20,661 nucleotides of DNA, from the NCBI GenBank assembly GCA_964641715.1, contig CAZXMB010000037.1:1-20661 (forward strand). Direction: 5' to 3'. A model generated the notes under the pieces. It had not been told where the DNA came from and did no database searches. It saw only the letters and a list, made by a program, of their open reading frames with translations. The position numbers were made by a program, and so were the translations under genes. How positions within the stretch are numbered: position 1 is the first letter of the stretch; the number at the start of each line of letters is the position of its first letter. Positions 6,714-14,788 of this stretch are shown here, in pieces. The DNA comes from CAZXMB01 sp964641715. GTDB taxonomy: Bacteria > Desulfobacterota > BSN033 > UBA1163.

Positions 6714-7424
6714 ATGAGTGAAATCTGGAGGGCGGCCATTTTGGATTCGTTTAATCGATTTTTAGGGAAGGTTCTTACCTTTTTGCCCAATCTACTGGCG
6801 ATGATCACGATTCTTATCATTGGGTTCTTAATTGCCTGGATTGTTAAAATGATCCTTGTTCATTTTTTAAAAGCACTCCAGTTCGATAAAGTCAGTGAGC
6901 AATGGGGACTCACACGCCTCCTTTCCCAGGGAGGGGTCGCTTATTCCCCTGCCAGCCTCTTGGGTCGTTTTTTCTACTGGATCATTGTTCTCATTACCCT
7001 CATCTTGGGAATCAATGCCCTTGAGGTTGCAGCCACCCAGAGCCTCGTCACGCAATTTTTTAACTTTCTCCCGCATCTTTTTGCAGCCCTTGGCATCTTA
7101 GTCATAGGGTATCTCATCGGAATCTTTTTAGGCCAGGCCGCTCTGATCGCCGCGGTCAATGCCGGAATGGATTCCGCCAAGGTTCTCAGTCGCTCTATCC
7201 GCTGGTTCATCATCATCCTTTCTTTAACCATGGCCCTTTATCATCTGGGCATCGCAGAGAGAGTGATCGTGGCCGCCTTCTCGATCACCTTTGGCGGCAT
7301 CGTCCTCGCTCTGGCCATTGCCTTTGGGTGGGGAGGAAGGGAGTTTGCCAGAGACTTTCTGGAAAGGCTGTACAGGAAGAAAGGGAAAGAGGGCGAAGGG
7401 AAAGACCATATTTCCCATATTTAG
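6714..7424 (+). CDS. Conserved-TM-helix channel-like protein (MscS/CmpX-related)
   Basis: A 236-residue membrane protein with about five hydrophobic spans (roughly 24-50, 84-104, 117-141, 160-180, 184-206), arranged as two repeats of the 'conserved TM helix' unit (FLPNLLAMITILIIGFLIAWI and FLPHLFAALGILVIGYLIGI). The last span, GGIVLALAIAFGWGGREFARDFLERL, resembles the Gly/Ala-rich pore helix of MscS, but the protein ends soon after in a Lys/Glu/Gly tail, without the cytoplasmic cage domain. Members of this group are tied to osmotic stress and mechanosensitive channels. It starts 20 bases after the glycosyltransferase behind GGGAGGTGA, which favours ATG 6714. A solute-release or osmosensing role beside the osmolyte genes is inference. 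Confidence 0.75.
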   Translation: MSEIWRAAILDSFNRFLGKVLTFLPNLLAMITILIIGFLIAWIVKMILVHFLKALQFDKVSEQWGLTRLLSQGGVAYSPASLLGRFFYWIIVLITLILGINALEVAATQSLVTQFFNFLPHLFAALGILVIGYLIGIFLGQAALIAAVNAGMDSAKVLSRSIRWFIIILSLTMALYHLGIAERVIVAAFSITFGGIVLALAIAFGWGGREFARDFLERLYRKKGKEGEGKDHISHI

Positions 7425-7444
7425 AAGCAACGTGAGTAGATAAG

Positions 7445-8068
7445 TCACCCTAATTTAAATAATTCTTCTTTCAATTGTTGGGCAGAGATGAAGTGAATCC
7501 CCTGCATTCCCAAGGAGAGGGCAACCTCCACATGATTTTTCATATCGTCAATAAAAAGGATCTTCCTGGGAGTTATCCCCGCCCACCCGATGGCCTTCTG
7601 AAAGATCTCCCGTGCCGGCTTTTTAAATCCCACTTCGTGAGACAGGATCCATTGATCAAAAACCCTGACCACCGGGAATTTTGAAAGGATGTATTCAAAA
7701 TGGAGGGGATTGGTGTTGGAAAGAAGGCCCAGCCTCTTTTTCCCTTTCCATGACCGGATGATTTCAGAGACCTCGAGGTTTTCCCAGAAGATATCATTCC
7801 AGATGGGTTTAAACTCTTCAAAGGAGATGGAGAGTCTGAGGACATCCTTCAGAGACCGGAAGAACTCTGAGGATGAGACCTCTCCGACCTCATAGCCATT
7901 GACCGCCCCATTCTGAAAATCGAAAAGGTAGGAAAATATCTTCCGGGGATCCACAAATTCCTTCCTCAGGGTGAACCGGGAGAGTTTTTCTGCAATCTGA
8001 AAGTGGTTAAAAGGAAGGATGACATTCCCGAGATCAAAGAGGATGACTTCCGTTGAAGATCGATGCAT
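7445..8068 (-). CDS. HAD-IA phosphatase, YihX-like
   Basis: A 207-residue haloacid-dehalogenase-type hydrolase. Motif I is F-D-L-G-N-V-I with nucleophile D12 and Gly at the usual second Asp, as in YihX. Motif II is LLSNTN (S117), motif III is GFKKP (K149/K150) and motif IV is FIDDMKNHVEVA (D174, D175). The LSNTN plus DLGNV pairing points to the YihX/epoxide-hydrolase N-terminal group; E. coli YihX dephosphorylates alpha-D-glucose 1-phosphate. Specificity here is not proven. The gene is last in the leftward heme-type unit, 268 bases after hemD with a repeat element between, and faces the channel gene tail to tail across 20 bases. Confidence 0.8.
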   Translation of the reverse strand: MHRSSTEVILFDLGNVILPFNHFQIAEKLSRFTLRKEFVDPRKIFSYLFDFQNGAVNGYEVGEVSSSEFFRSLKDVLRLSISFEEFKPIWNDIFWENLEVSEIIRSWKGKKRLGLLSNTNPLHFEYILSKFPVVRVFDQWILSHEVGFKKPAREIFQKAIGWAGITPRKILFIDDMKNHVEVALSLGMQGIHFISAQQLKEELFKLG

Positions 8069-8102
8069 TAGTGGCCCTTTCCCCTCTGAGACTGTGTTGT
8101 AA

Positions 8103-8318
8103 TGTCATTCTGAGCCCTGAACTTGATTCAGGGCGAAGAATCTCTTGTTTTCAACCTGGCGTAATTATTAATATAAACTCATTAAATGAAGTTTCATGTT
8201 GGACTTGTTCAGCATCTAAAACCAGTACATTACGAGACCCTGAAACGAGTTCAGGGTGACAAAATGTAAAAACAATAAATGCGTTTGTATTAGATTCTTC
8301 GCTTCGCTCAGAATGACA
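8103..8318. repeat. MITE-like inverted-repeat element
   Basis: The gap between hemD and the HAD gene starts and ends with matching inverted arms. TGTCATTCTGAG (8103-8114) and GCGAAGAATCT (8133-8143) on the left correspond to CTCAGAATGACA (8307-8318) and AGATTCTTCGC (8292-8302) on the right. The left arm is split by a hairpin with CCCTGAA (8115-8121) and TTCAGGG (8127-8133) arms. A related hairpin, ACCCTGAA/TTCAGGGT (8237-8257), lies in the interior. Repeats starting TGTCATTCTGAGCG are, as I recall, scattered in many bacterial genomes. The interior is AT-rich and has no gene. No clear target-site duplication is visible. Confidence 0.7.
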
Positions 8319-8336
8319 ATCATGGTTTTACATCCG

Positions 8337-9140
8337 TTACGACACCGTCTCTCTGGGGTGAGGGGTAAAATATTCGACGATCGCCCGGGTCAGACCAGGA
8401 ATCGTATATTGTTTCGGTTGAATTCGGACCTTCATCCCCCACTTCGTTGCGGTCTTCGCTGTCACCGGCCCGATGCAAGCGATGGTCATGCCTTTTAAAG
8501 CGGTCTTGAGGTCCACTCCCTTCAGGAGTTCAACAAAATGATTGACCGTGGAAGAGGAGGTGAAGGTGATGAGATCTATTCCCCCATTCGTCAGAAGCTC
8601 TTTCAACCTCTTCGATACCCCTCTGGGTTTGACCGTTCTATAAACCTCCACCACATCGACCTTGGCCCCCATTTTTTTCAAGCCCTTTGGGAGGATATCC
8701 CTTGCCTCTTTAGCGCGAGCGAGTAAGATTCGTTTTCCACTGATCGATCGTTTTTCAAATCCCTCCAGGATGGATTCAGCGATAAACTCTTTCGGGATAG
8801 AGCGGACAGGTATTTTCTTCTTCTTTAACTGACGGGCAGTGGCAGGGCCGATGGCACAAACCTTCAGGGAAGAAGGTAAACGGAGGTTTTTTTTTATCTC
8901 TTTCAATCTCTTCAGGAAGAAATTGACCCCATTGGCACTCGTAAAGATGATCCAGTCATAGGAATTTAATCGGGCGATGGCGCAATCGAGGTTCTTCCAT
9001 CTCGAGGGAGGAACAATCTCGATGGTCGGGAATTCGATGACCTCTGCCCCGAGATTTTTAAGGGAGGATTCAAATTCGGCGGATTGCTCCCGGGCACGGG
9101 TGATCAGGATCTTTTTGTCTAAAAGGGGTCTGTTGTTCAT
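8337..9140 (-). CDS. hemD: Uroporphyrinogen-III synthase
   Basis: A 267-residue HemD-family protein. It cyclises hydroxymethylbilane with inversion of ring D to uroporphyrinogen III, the branch point to heme, siroheme and B12. The sequence is poorly conserved by nature, but the two-lobed pattern is clear: KILITRAREQSAEFESSLKNLGA at the start, FTSANGVNFF (66-75), AIGPATA and RILLARAKEARDILP in the hinge region, FTSSSTVNHFVELL and ACIGPVTAKTA in the second half. It is a stand-alone HemD, not fused to a CobA methylase as often seen in Desulfobacterota and Firmicutes. Its ATG overlaps the hemC stop by four bases. Confidence 0.9.
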   Translation of the reverse strand: MNNRPLLDKKILITRAREQSAEFESSLKNLGAEVIEFPTIEIVPPSRWKNLDCAIARLNSYDWIIFTSANGVNFFLKRLKEIKKNLRLPSSLKVCAIGPATARQLKKKKIPVRSIPKEFIAESILEGFEKRSISGKRILLARAKEARDILPKGLKKMGAKVDVVEVYRTVKPRGVSKRLKELLTNGGIDLITFTSSSTVNHFVELLKGVDLKTALKGMTIACIGPVTAKTATKWGMKVRIQPKQYTIPGLTRAIVEYFTPHPRETVS

Positions 9141-10099
9141 GGTTTATATTCCATAGTCTCTGGTGGGCCTGATCTTTTATAAACCTCTCTTAAAATCTCT
9201 TCCGCTCCTTTATCCAAAAGGATTTGAGCCAACTGAATTCCCAGGCCCTCTGCTTTATCCGGCGGGCCCTCCACCCGATATCTTATCAGTCTCCTTCCAT
9301 CGAGACTCCCGACCATTCCATCGATCCTGAAAATTGACTTCTGCATCCGGCCGAAGGCGGCCACCGGGACCTGACAACCCCCTCCCAGTTTCCTGAGAAA
9401 TGCCCTTTCCCCGGTAATGGCGAGTGAGGATTCCGGATCGTTGAGGAATCGGATTTTTTCTCCGGTTTCTTCATCTCCCCTCCGGGTCTCGATTCCCAGT
9501 GCCCCCTGACCGATCGCAGGGAGGGAGATTTCCGGAGAGATCACCTCGGTGATTTGTTTTTCAAAACCCAGTCTTTTCACCCCGGCATAAGCGAGCATGA
9601 TGGCGTCGAGATTCATGGCCTCTAACTTTTTCAACCGGGTATCCAGGTTTCCCCTTAACGGAATCAGGTGAAGGTCCTTCCTGAAGTGGAGCAACTGAAC
9701 CTGCCGCCTCAGGCTGCTCGTCCCGATCCTTGCCCCCGGCGGGAGGTCTTTGAGAGGTCGCCCCTCTCTCGATATCAAGACATCTCTCGGGTCCTCCCTC
9801 TTCGTGATGGCAAAGAGGTGGAGTCCTTCTGGCAATTCAGTGGGGACATCCTTCACACTGTGGACGGCAAGATCGATTTTTTTCCTGATCAGGGAGTCTT
9901 CGATCTCCTTTACAAAAAGGCCCTTTCCTCCGATCTTTGAGAGAGGGGCATCCTGAATCTTATCGCCCGTTGTTTTGATTTTAATCAGACCAACATGAAG
10001 ACGGGGATGGACCTGGAGTAACTTCTCCTTTACCCAGTTTGCCTGGAAGAGGGCGAGCGGGCTTCCGCGGGTTCCAATCCTCAATTCTTCCGGAATCAT
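9137..10099 (-). CDS. hemC: Hydroxymethylbilane synthase (porphobilinogen deaminase)
   Basis: A 320-residue HemC that polymerises four porphobilinogens into hydroxymethylbilane. The N-terminus RIGTRGSPLALFQA, KGLFVKEIE, the catalytic D84 in HSVKDVPTELP, the Arg-rich substrate stretch RIGTSSLRRQVQL and the dipyrromethane-cofactor Cys C242 in LGGGCQVP are all present, so it should be active. The frame stays open further upstream, but the ATG at 10099 forms a 4-base ATGA overlap with the galT stop and gives the usual N-terminus. It is coupled to galT before it and hemD after it. Confidence 0.95.
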   Translation of the reverse strand: MIPEELRIGTRGSPLALFQANWVKEKLLQVHPRLHVGLIKIKTTGDKIQDAPLSKIGGKGLFVKEIEDSLIRKKIDLAVHSVKDVPTELPEGLHLFAITKREDPRDVLISREGRPLKDLPPGARIGTSSLRRQVQLLHFRKDLHLIPLRGNLDTRLKKLEAMNLDAIMLAYAGVKRLGFEKQITEVISPEISLPAIGQGALGIETRRGDEETGEKIRFLNDPESSLAITGERAFLRKLGGGCQVPVAAFGRMQKSIFRIDGMVGSLDGRRLIRYRVEGPPDKAEGLGIQLAQILLDKGAEEILREVYKRSGPPETMEYKP

Positions 10100-11094
10100 T
10101 GGACCCTGACCTCCCTCAGAAATTCGGCGCATTGTTCCGGAAGCGTGGTGTTGATATAGATCCCTGTCCCGATCTCGAAACCCGCGGGAGTGGTCAGTTT
10201 GGGAACGATGACCACATACCAGTGATGATATTTGACATCCTTCTCCTCCAGGGGGGCGGAACGGATGACATAGTTGTAGTCAGGGTTATTCAATCCGTAA
10301 AAGAGCCTCTTCAGGGTATCCTGAAGGACACAGGCAAAATCCATTACCTCCTCATCCGACAGGTTTGCAAAGGAAGACCGGTGGATCTTCGGATAGATCC
10401 GTGTCTCAAAGGGGGAGCGGGAGGCAAAAGGACAGAGGGCGAGAAAATATTTCGTCTCTTTGACCACCCGGACCTGATGCCGCTTCTCTTCCCCCATCAA
10501 TTCGCAGTAGATACAATTTCCGTAGGTGTCGCAGGCCAGTTGGGATTGATAAAGGGGATCCCTCACATGGGGCGGAACAATGGGGGTGGCAATGATCTGG
10601 GAGTGGGGATGCTCAAGAGAGGTCCCTGCCTTCTCTCCGCAGTTTCGGAATACGGTGATGAGATCGATCTGTTTCGACTTCGAAAGGGCGATGTATCGTT
10701 CCCGGTAAGCCAATACGGTATTTTTCACTTCCTCTAAATCCATGGTGGCAATCGTCCGGTTATGAAAAGGGGTCTCAATGATCACCTCTGCGATTCCAAA
10801 TCCATCCACCTTCAGAAATCGGCCTTCATGCTTTCTCTCTGTCGTCAAATGGCTCTGCAGGGCAGCGAATTTATTGGGGACCACCCGGAGAGACCAGGCC
10901 GCGTTCTTTTCGATGGAGAAGAGCGAAGGGGGCGTCATCGACTCATTGCCCGGGCAGAAAGGACAATCTCCTCGATGGGGGGGAAGGGAAGTTTTTTCCT
11001 CCTTTCTCTGAAGAAATTGGTCAGGCCTCTTTGCCCGCTCGGTGGCTATGATGACCCACTCCTTTGAAACCATATTCTGTCTGAACTCCGGCAT
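10096..11094 (-). CDS. galT: Galactose-1-phosphate uridylyltransferase
   Basis: A 332-residue GalT of the HIT superfamily, moving UMP between UDP-glucose and galactose 1-phosphate through a uridylyl-His intermediate. The active site H162-P-H164-S-Q166 is intact, with H164 the expected nucleophile. Zinc-type Cys pairs are C44/C47 (CPFC) and C194/C197 (CIYC). NPDYNYVIRSAP and YHHWYVVIVPKL mark the C-terminal half. GAGGAGG just upstream favours the ATG at 11094, one base after the hemA stop. The related ADP-sugar adenylyltransferases cannot be ruled out from sequence alone. It is the only non-tetrapyrrole gene inside this hem cluster. Confidence 0.88.
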   Translation of the reverse strand: MPEFRQNMVSKEWVIIATERAKRPDQFLQRKEEKTSLPPHRGDCPFCPGNESMTPPSLFSIEKNAAWSLRVVPNKFAALQSHLTTERKHEGRFLKVDGFGIAEVIIETPFHNRTIATMDLEEVKNTVLAYRERYIALSKSKQIDLITVFRNCGEKAGTSLEHPHSQIIATPIVPPHVRDPLYQSQLACDTYGNCIYCELMGEEKRHQVRVVKETKYFLALCPFASRSPFETRIYPKIHRSSFANLSDEEVMDFACVLQDTLKRLFYGLNNPDYNYVIRSAPLEEKDVKYHHWYVVIVPKLTTPAGFEIGTGIYINTTLPEQCAEFLREVRVQ

Positions 11095-11095
11095 C

Positions 11096-12394
11096 TCACT
11101 CCTCCTCGTTTTCATCCGTCCTTTCCGGGAGCCGGAAAAGAGACCGGATGGCCTCGACATAAAGGTCTGTCATAGCCCCTTCATCTTTCTGCTTGAGTCG
11201 GGTCAGAGGTTCATGAAGAATTTTATTGACAATGGCAGAGGTGAGGGCCTCCAAGGACCTCCTCTCCTTTTCAGAGAGATCGGGATGGAGGAAGAGCATT
11301 TTCTCCAGCTCCTTGGTTCGAATCTCTTCAAATTTTTTCTTCAGAGCGATGATGGTAGGGGTGACCTCCAGGGATTGATACCAGCGGACAAACCTCAGCA
11401 CTTCGTCCGAAACGATGGACTCCGCCCTCCGGGCTTCCTTCTCCCGGTCCTTGATATTTTCGTTGGCCACCTTCTGGAGGTCATCGATATTATAAAGGTA
11501 GATGTTTTCCATCTCGCCGACCCTGAATTCGATGTCCCGGGGGTCGGCAATATCGATGAAGAAGATGGGTTTCTGTTTTCGTTCCTTCATCACCCTGGTC
11601 ATTTGACCCTGGCTGATAATCGGTTGAGGAGAATCGGTTGCGCTGATAACGATATCCGTTCTTTTCAGCCCGAGGGCCATCTCTTCGAAAGGGATGACTT
11701 CTCCATGAAAGTCCTGAGCCAGGGTTTCTGCCCGTTCATAAGTCCGATTGGTCACCAGGATTTTTCCCACCCCTGCGGAGACGAGGTGCCGGGCGGCCAG
11801 TTCACTCATCTCGCCTGCCCCGATCAGTAACACCGTTCTCCCTTCCATTGTCCCAAATATTTTTTCGGCCAGCCCAACGGCTACCGAGCTGACCGAAACA
11901 GCGCTATTGCTGATCCGGGTTTCAGTCCTTACCCTTTTCGCCACATGGAAGGCCCGGTGGAGAAGGCGATGGAGAATAACTCCCGAGGACTTCGATTCTA
12001 TGGCTTTGGAATAGGCGGACTTGATCTGTCCCAGAATCTGGGGTTCCCCGATGACCATCGAATCGAGACTGGAGGCAACCCTGAAGATATGCTTCACGGC
12101 CTCCTCCCCGACCAGGAGATAAATACTCTTTTCAAACTCTTTTAAAGGAAGCTGGTGGTACTCAGAGAGAAAGTTTTTCAACTCAAGGATGGCCTTTTCC
12201 GTTTCCCCGGAGGCCGCATAGATCTCCACTCGGTTACAGGTGGAGAGGATCATATTCTCCTTGAGTGAAGAGAGAGATTTGGTTTGAGTCAGAGCCTTAT
12301 CGATTTCCGATTCCCGGAAGGCCATTCTTTCCCTGATCTCAATAGGCGCTGTTTTGTGATTCAAACCGATGACGATCAATTCCATGGTATTCAT
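11096..12394 (-). CDS. hemA: Glutamyl-tRNA reductase
   Basis: A 432-residue HemA, first enzyme of the C5 route to 5-aminolevulinate, reducing Glu-tRNA(Glu) with NADPH to glutamate-1-semialdehyde. The catalytic Cys is C53 in ILSTCNRVEIYA. Other landmarks are GLNHKTAPIEIRE near the N-terminus, EPQILGQIKSAY, the Rossmann GAGEMSELAARHL, VTNRTYERAETLA, the DIADPRDIE stretch and the C-terminal dimerisation helices. Length is normal. The start is uncertain by three codons (ATG 12394 or ATG 12385), with no strong ribosome site for either. Heme feedback via the N-terminus is known in enteric bacteria but cannot be judged here. Confidence 0.95.
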   Translation of the reverse strand: MNTMELIVIGLNHKTAPIEIRERMAFRESEIDKALTQTKSLSSLKENMILSTCNRVEIYAASGETEKAILELKNFLSEYHQLPLKEFEKSIYLLVGEEAVKHIFRVASSLDSMVIGEPQILGQIKSAYSKAIESKSSGVILHRLLHRAFHVAKRVRTETRISNSAVSVSSVAVGLAEKIFGTMEGRTVLLIGAGEMSELAARHLVSAGVGKILVTNRTYERAETLAQDFHGEVIPFEEMALGLKRTDIVISATDSPQPIISQGQMTRVMKERKQKPIFFIDIADPRDIEFRVGEMENIYLYNIDDLQKVANENIKDREKEARRAESIVSDEVLRFVRWYQSLEVTPTIIALKKKFEEIRTKELEKMLFLHPDLSEKERRSLEALTSAIVNKILHEPLTRLKQKDEGAMTDLYVEAIRSLFRLPERTDENEEE

Positions 12395-12490
12395 CGAAAA
12401 AGAAAGAGATTATGTCAAATGGCGAGGAAAAAATATGCAATAAACGGAACCGATTTCCTCACCCTCACCCAATGACCATTGATCCATTTT

Positions 12491-13312
12491 CTACCAGTTG
12501 GAGTAGGTATGGAGGCCGGGCAGAAGGAGATTGACCCCTAAAAAAGTGAAGAGCACGGTCAGAAATCCGACAATGGCCATAAGGGCCGCCTTTCGGCCTC
12601 TCCATCCTACGGTGAGACGCTGATGAAGCAGTGCCGCATAGAGAAACCAGGTGATGAGGGACCAGGTCTCTTTGGGATCCCATCCCCAATACCGACCCCA
12701 GGCATATTCTGCCCAGACAGCGCCAGTAATGATTCCCAGTGTTAACAGGGGAAATCCGAACTTCAGGGCCTGATAATTGAGGTCATCGAGGACCTTCAAT
12801 GAAGGAAGCCTTTTTCCAACGGCTCCCATCCTTTTTGATTTGAGTTGATGCTCCTGAATCAGATACATCACCCCCCCGCAGAAAGCCAGGGTGAAGAAGG
12901 CATTGCCAAGAAAAGCAAAGATCACATGGAAGGGATGCCAGAAACTTTTAAGTGCTGGAGCAAGGGGTAAGATCTCTTTGGGAAGGGCGAAGGCGAAGAT
13001 CATGAGGAGAAGGGCAACGGGGGTGAGAAAAGACCCCAGTATCTTAACCTTATATCTCAGATTGGTAATCAGAAGGACACCGATGATCATCCATGCGAAG
13101 AAAGAAAGAGATTCGTGGAGGTTCGTCACAGGGGTATAACCTGCCTCCGCATAGCGGACCACCAGGGCACAGGTGTGAGAAATAAAACCGATGGAAACAA
13201 AGGCTGAAGCCCATCCGGAAAGGGTATTTTTAAGAAAGAGGATATAGAGGGAATAGGTCAGGGTGGCCAGGAGATAGAGAAGAGATGCGAATTTAAAGAA
13301 ATAGATGTTCAT
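12491..13312 (-). CDS. ccsA: Cytochrome c biogenesis protein CcsA/CcsB family
   Basis: A 273-residue integral membrane protein with about eight hydrophobic spans. It carries the tryptophan-rich heme-handling WWD-type motif WGRYWGWDPKETWSLITW (205-222) and flanking His residues H66 (NLHES), H126/H129 (WHPFH), H230 and H268 (GLHTYSNW). In system II cytochrome c maturation this protein works with ResB/Ccs1 to bring heme across the membrane to apocytochromes. No ResB partner is in the window; the HemX-type relatives found upstream of hemA share the fold, so a heme-synthesis accessory role is the alternative. It leads the hem unit, with 96 bases before hemA. Confidence 0.87.
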   Translation of the reverse strand: MNIYFFKFASLLYLLATLTYSLYILFLKNTLSGWASAFVSIGFISHTCALVVRYAEAGYTPVTNLHESLSFFAWMIIGVLLITNLRYKVKILGSFLTPVALLLMIFAFALPKEILPLAPALKSFWHPFHVIFAFLGNAFFTLAFCGGVMYLIQEHQLKSKRMGAVGKRLPSLKVLDDLNYQALKFGFPLLTLGIITGAVWAEYAWGRYWGWDPKETWSLITWFLYAALLHQRLTVGWRGRKAALMAIVGFLTVLFTFLGVNLLLPGLHTYSNW

Positions 13313-13374
13313 AAAAGATTATTGAAAGGGGTTTAGGTTCCTAATGTCTTGTGCTCAAAATCTGGATGATCCAT

Positions 13375-13405
13375 TTTATAAAACATTTTACCATTTTTTT
13401 GTCAA
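13375..13405 (-). promoter_or_regulatory. Candidate sigma-70 promoter for the ccsA-hem unit
   Basis: On the - strand a perfect -35 TTGACA (13400-13405) is followed after 19 bases by TATAAA (13375-13380). The spacer is longer than the ideal 17. The -35 lies inside the last codons of the radical SAM gene, and ccsA begins 62 bases downstream of the -10. No terminator separates the two genes, so read-through is also possible. Confidence 0.4.
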
Positions 13406-14734
13406 TTGGTGAAATTGCCAATTGAGCATCAGATAAAAGAGGGGATGGATCCAGGGTCTTTTCAGGACCCTCCTGTAAATGGAGGGCAGGGAGAAGACCT
13501 CTTTCCAGATCCTTCTCATCCCTCTTTCTAATTCATCCACAGACATTAAGAGAGGTCGGTAGACCGCATTGAGAGAGTCATATTTCTCCCAATCTTCGCA
13601 GAAGACCCTCCCCTCTCTTTTCAATCGGTCAAAAGAATCGGTTCCGGGATAGGGGGCCATGATAAAAGTGAGGGCCCAGTCGAGTTGATGATCCCCGCAG
13701 AAGTCAATGATTCGTTGAAAAACCTCAGGATCGTCATCGTCCAGCCCCACGATAAAAGTTCCCATGATCCCGATCCCGTGATCGTGAACCCTCCGGATCG
13801 CCTCCCCGTAACGAGGAGGCTGATTAAATCCCTTTCCCATGACCCGGAGGTTTTTGGCGGAAAAGGATTCGAACCCGATATTTAAGGCAATGCAACCGCT
13901 TCTCGAGAAACCCCGAAGGAGGTCCGGGTCAAAGGCAACGGAGACCGGGGCATGTCCATACCAGAGGAGGTCATACTCTTCGAGAAGCTTCAGGAGTTCC
14001 AGGGCAAAACGTCTGTCCCCGGCAATATTGGAATCGATGATGTAGAGGAGTCTTTTTTTAAGGAAGTAGGGAAGGTCCTTGCTGATAAGAGAGAGGGCCT
14101 TCATCAGGATAGAATCCATTGCCGGCCCTTTGGTAAAGAGGGTGGTGAGTTCTTGATCAATATCTCGGATCGGCCGATTTCTGTACCGAAATCCAAAAAA
14201 TCTGGAGACCCCGCAGAAGTCACAGCGATGGGGGCATCCCCTTGTGGTTTCGAGCAACTTCAGAGGAAAATAGAATTTCTCGTTGAGGAGCTCCCTCCTG
14301 GGCAGAGGAAGTTTATCGGAATTGACGAATCCGTTTGCCCGGTAAAGGCCTTTCATTTGACCTTTCTTAAAATCATCGATGAGCCTGGGCCAGACCTCCT
14401 CAGCCTCTCCGATCACCACAGCGTCCACATGCTGAAGGGCCTCCTCAGGAAGCATGCTGGCGTGCACCCCTCCCATGACCACGGGAATTCCTCTCTTTTT
14501 AAACTCCTTTGCGATCCAATAGGCCCGGGGAGCGGAAGGCGTTTGGGCGGTGAGACCCACCAAATCTACGTTTTCCTCAAAATCGATTTTCTCAAAGGCC
14601 TCGTCAATGATTTTGACTTCGATATCAGGAGGGGTTACGGCGGCTACATAAGGGAGGTTTAAAAAACTGAGCCTGAAAAGGAAGGCCTCCTCTTTCTTCC
14701 TTTCCCGCTCCGGTGAGATCAGGAGGATCTTCAT
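13388..14734 (-). CDS. B12-binding domain radical SAM protein
   Basis: A 448-residue protein (numbering here from a GTG one codon upstream gives 449). Residues 1-125 form a cobalamin-binding-type Rossmann domain (LLISPERE, LVGLTAQTPSAPRAYWIA, VVMGGVHASMLPEEAL, AVVIGEAEEVWP). The radical SAM core follows with the cluster motif C168-x3-C172-x2-C175 (TRGCPHRCDFC), then GFESFSAKNLRVMGKG and FIVGLDDDDPEVFQRIIDFC, typical of the AdoMet barrel. The C-terminal region has the YDSLNAVYRPLLMS pattern of the DUF4070 group. Related proteins methylate or rearrange unactivated carbons in lipid or bacteriochlorophyll/hopanoid chemistry. No substrate can be named from the context. ATG 14734 is preferred, but no good ribosome site is seen. 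Confidence 0.85.
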   Translation of the reverse strand: MKILLISPERERKKEEAFLFRLSFLNLPYVAAVTPPDIEVKIIDEAFEKIDFEENVDLVGLTAQTPSAPRAYWIAKEFKKRGIPVVMGGVHASMLPEEALQHVDAVVIGEAEEVWPRLIDDFKKGQMKGLYRANGFVNSDKLPLPRRELLNEKFYFPLKLLETTRGCPHRCDFCGVSRFFGFRYRNRPIRDIDQELTTLFTKGPAMDSILMKALSLISKDLPYFLKKRLLYIIDSNIAGDRRFALELLKLLEEYDLLWYGHAPVSVAFDPDLLRGFSRSGCIALNIGFESFSAKNLRVMGKGFNQPPRYGEAIRRVHDHGIGIMGTFIVGLDDDDPEVFQRIIDFCGDHQLDWALTFIMAPYPGTDSFDRLKREGRVFCEDWEKYDSLNAVYRPLLMSVDELERGMRRIWKEVFSLPSIYRRVLKRPWIHPLFYLMLNWQFHQLTKKW

Positions 14735-14788
14735 CACTTTTATTTAACCCATTGAGGGCCTTTGGCACAACCCTTTCTCCCGATCCAA

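Noticed and set aside
6365..6820. 151-codon open frame on the - strand
   Set aside because: It spans the end of one + strand gene and the start of the next, with a low-complexity Arg/Ser/Pro composition.
8103..8318. CRISPR or phage attachment site
   Set aside because: There are no regular direct repeats with spacers and no integrase; the arms are inverted, fitting a MITE or REP-type repeat.
10100..10132. Eleven-residue N-terminal extension of hemC
   Set aside because: It runs back into galT coding sequence; the ATGA overlap start at 10099 gives the normal HemC N-terminus.
10039..10737. 232-codon open frame on the + strand
   Set aside because: It is antisense to galT and the hemC start, shows no domain pattern, and the - strand genes have intact catalytic motifs.
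11042..11830. 262-codon open frame on the + strand
   Set aside because: It lies opposite hemA and the galT start; the composition is typical of the reverse complement of a coding gene.
13952..14662. 236-codon open frame on the + strand
   Set aside because: It is antisense to the radical SAM gene, which has the full CxxxCxxC motif and barrel landmarks.
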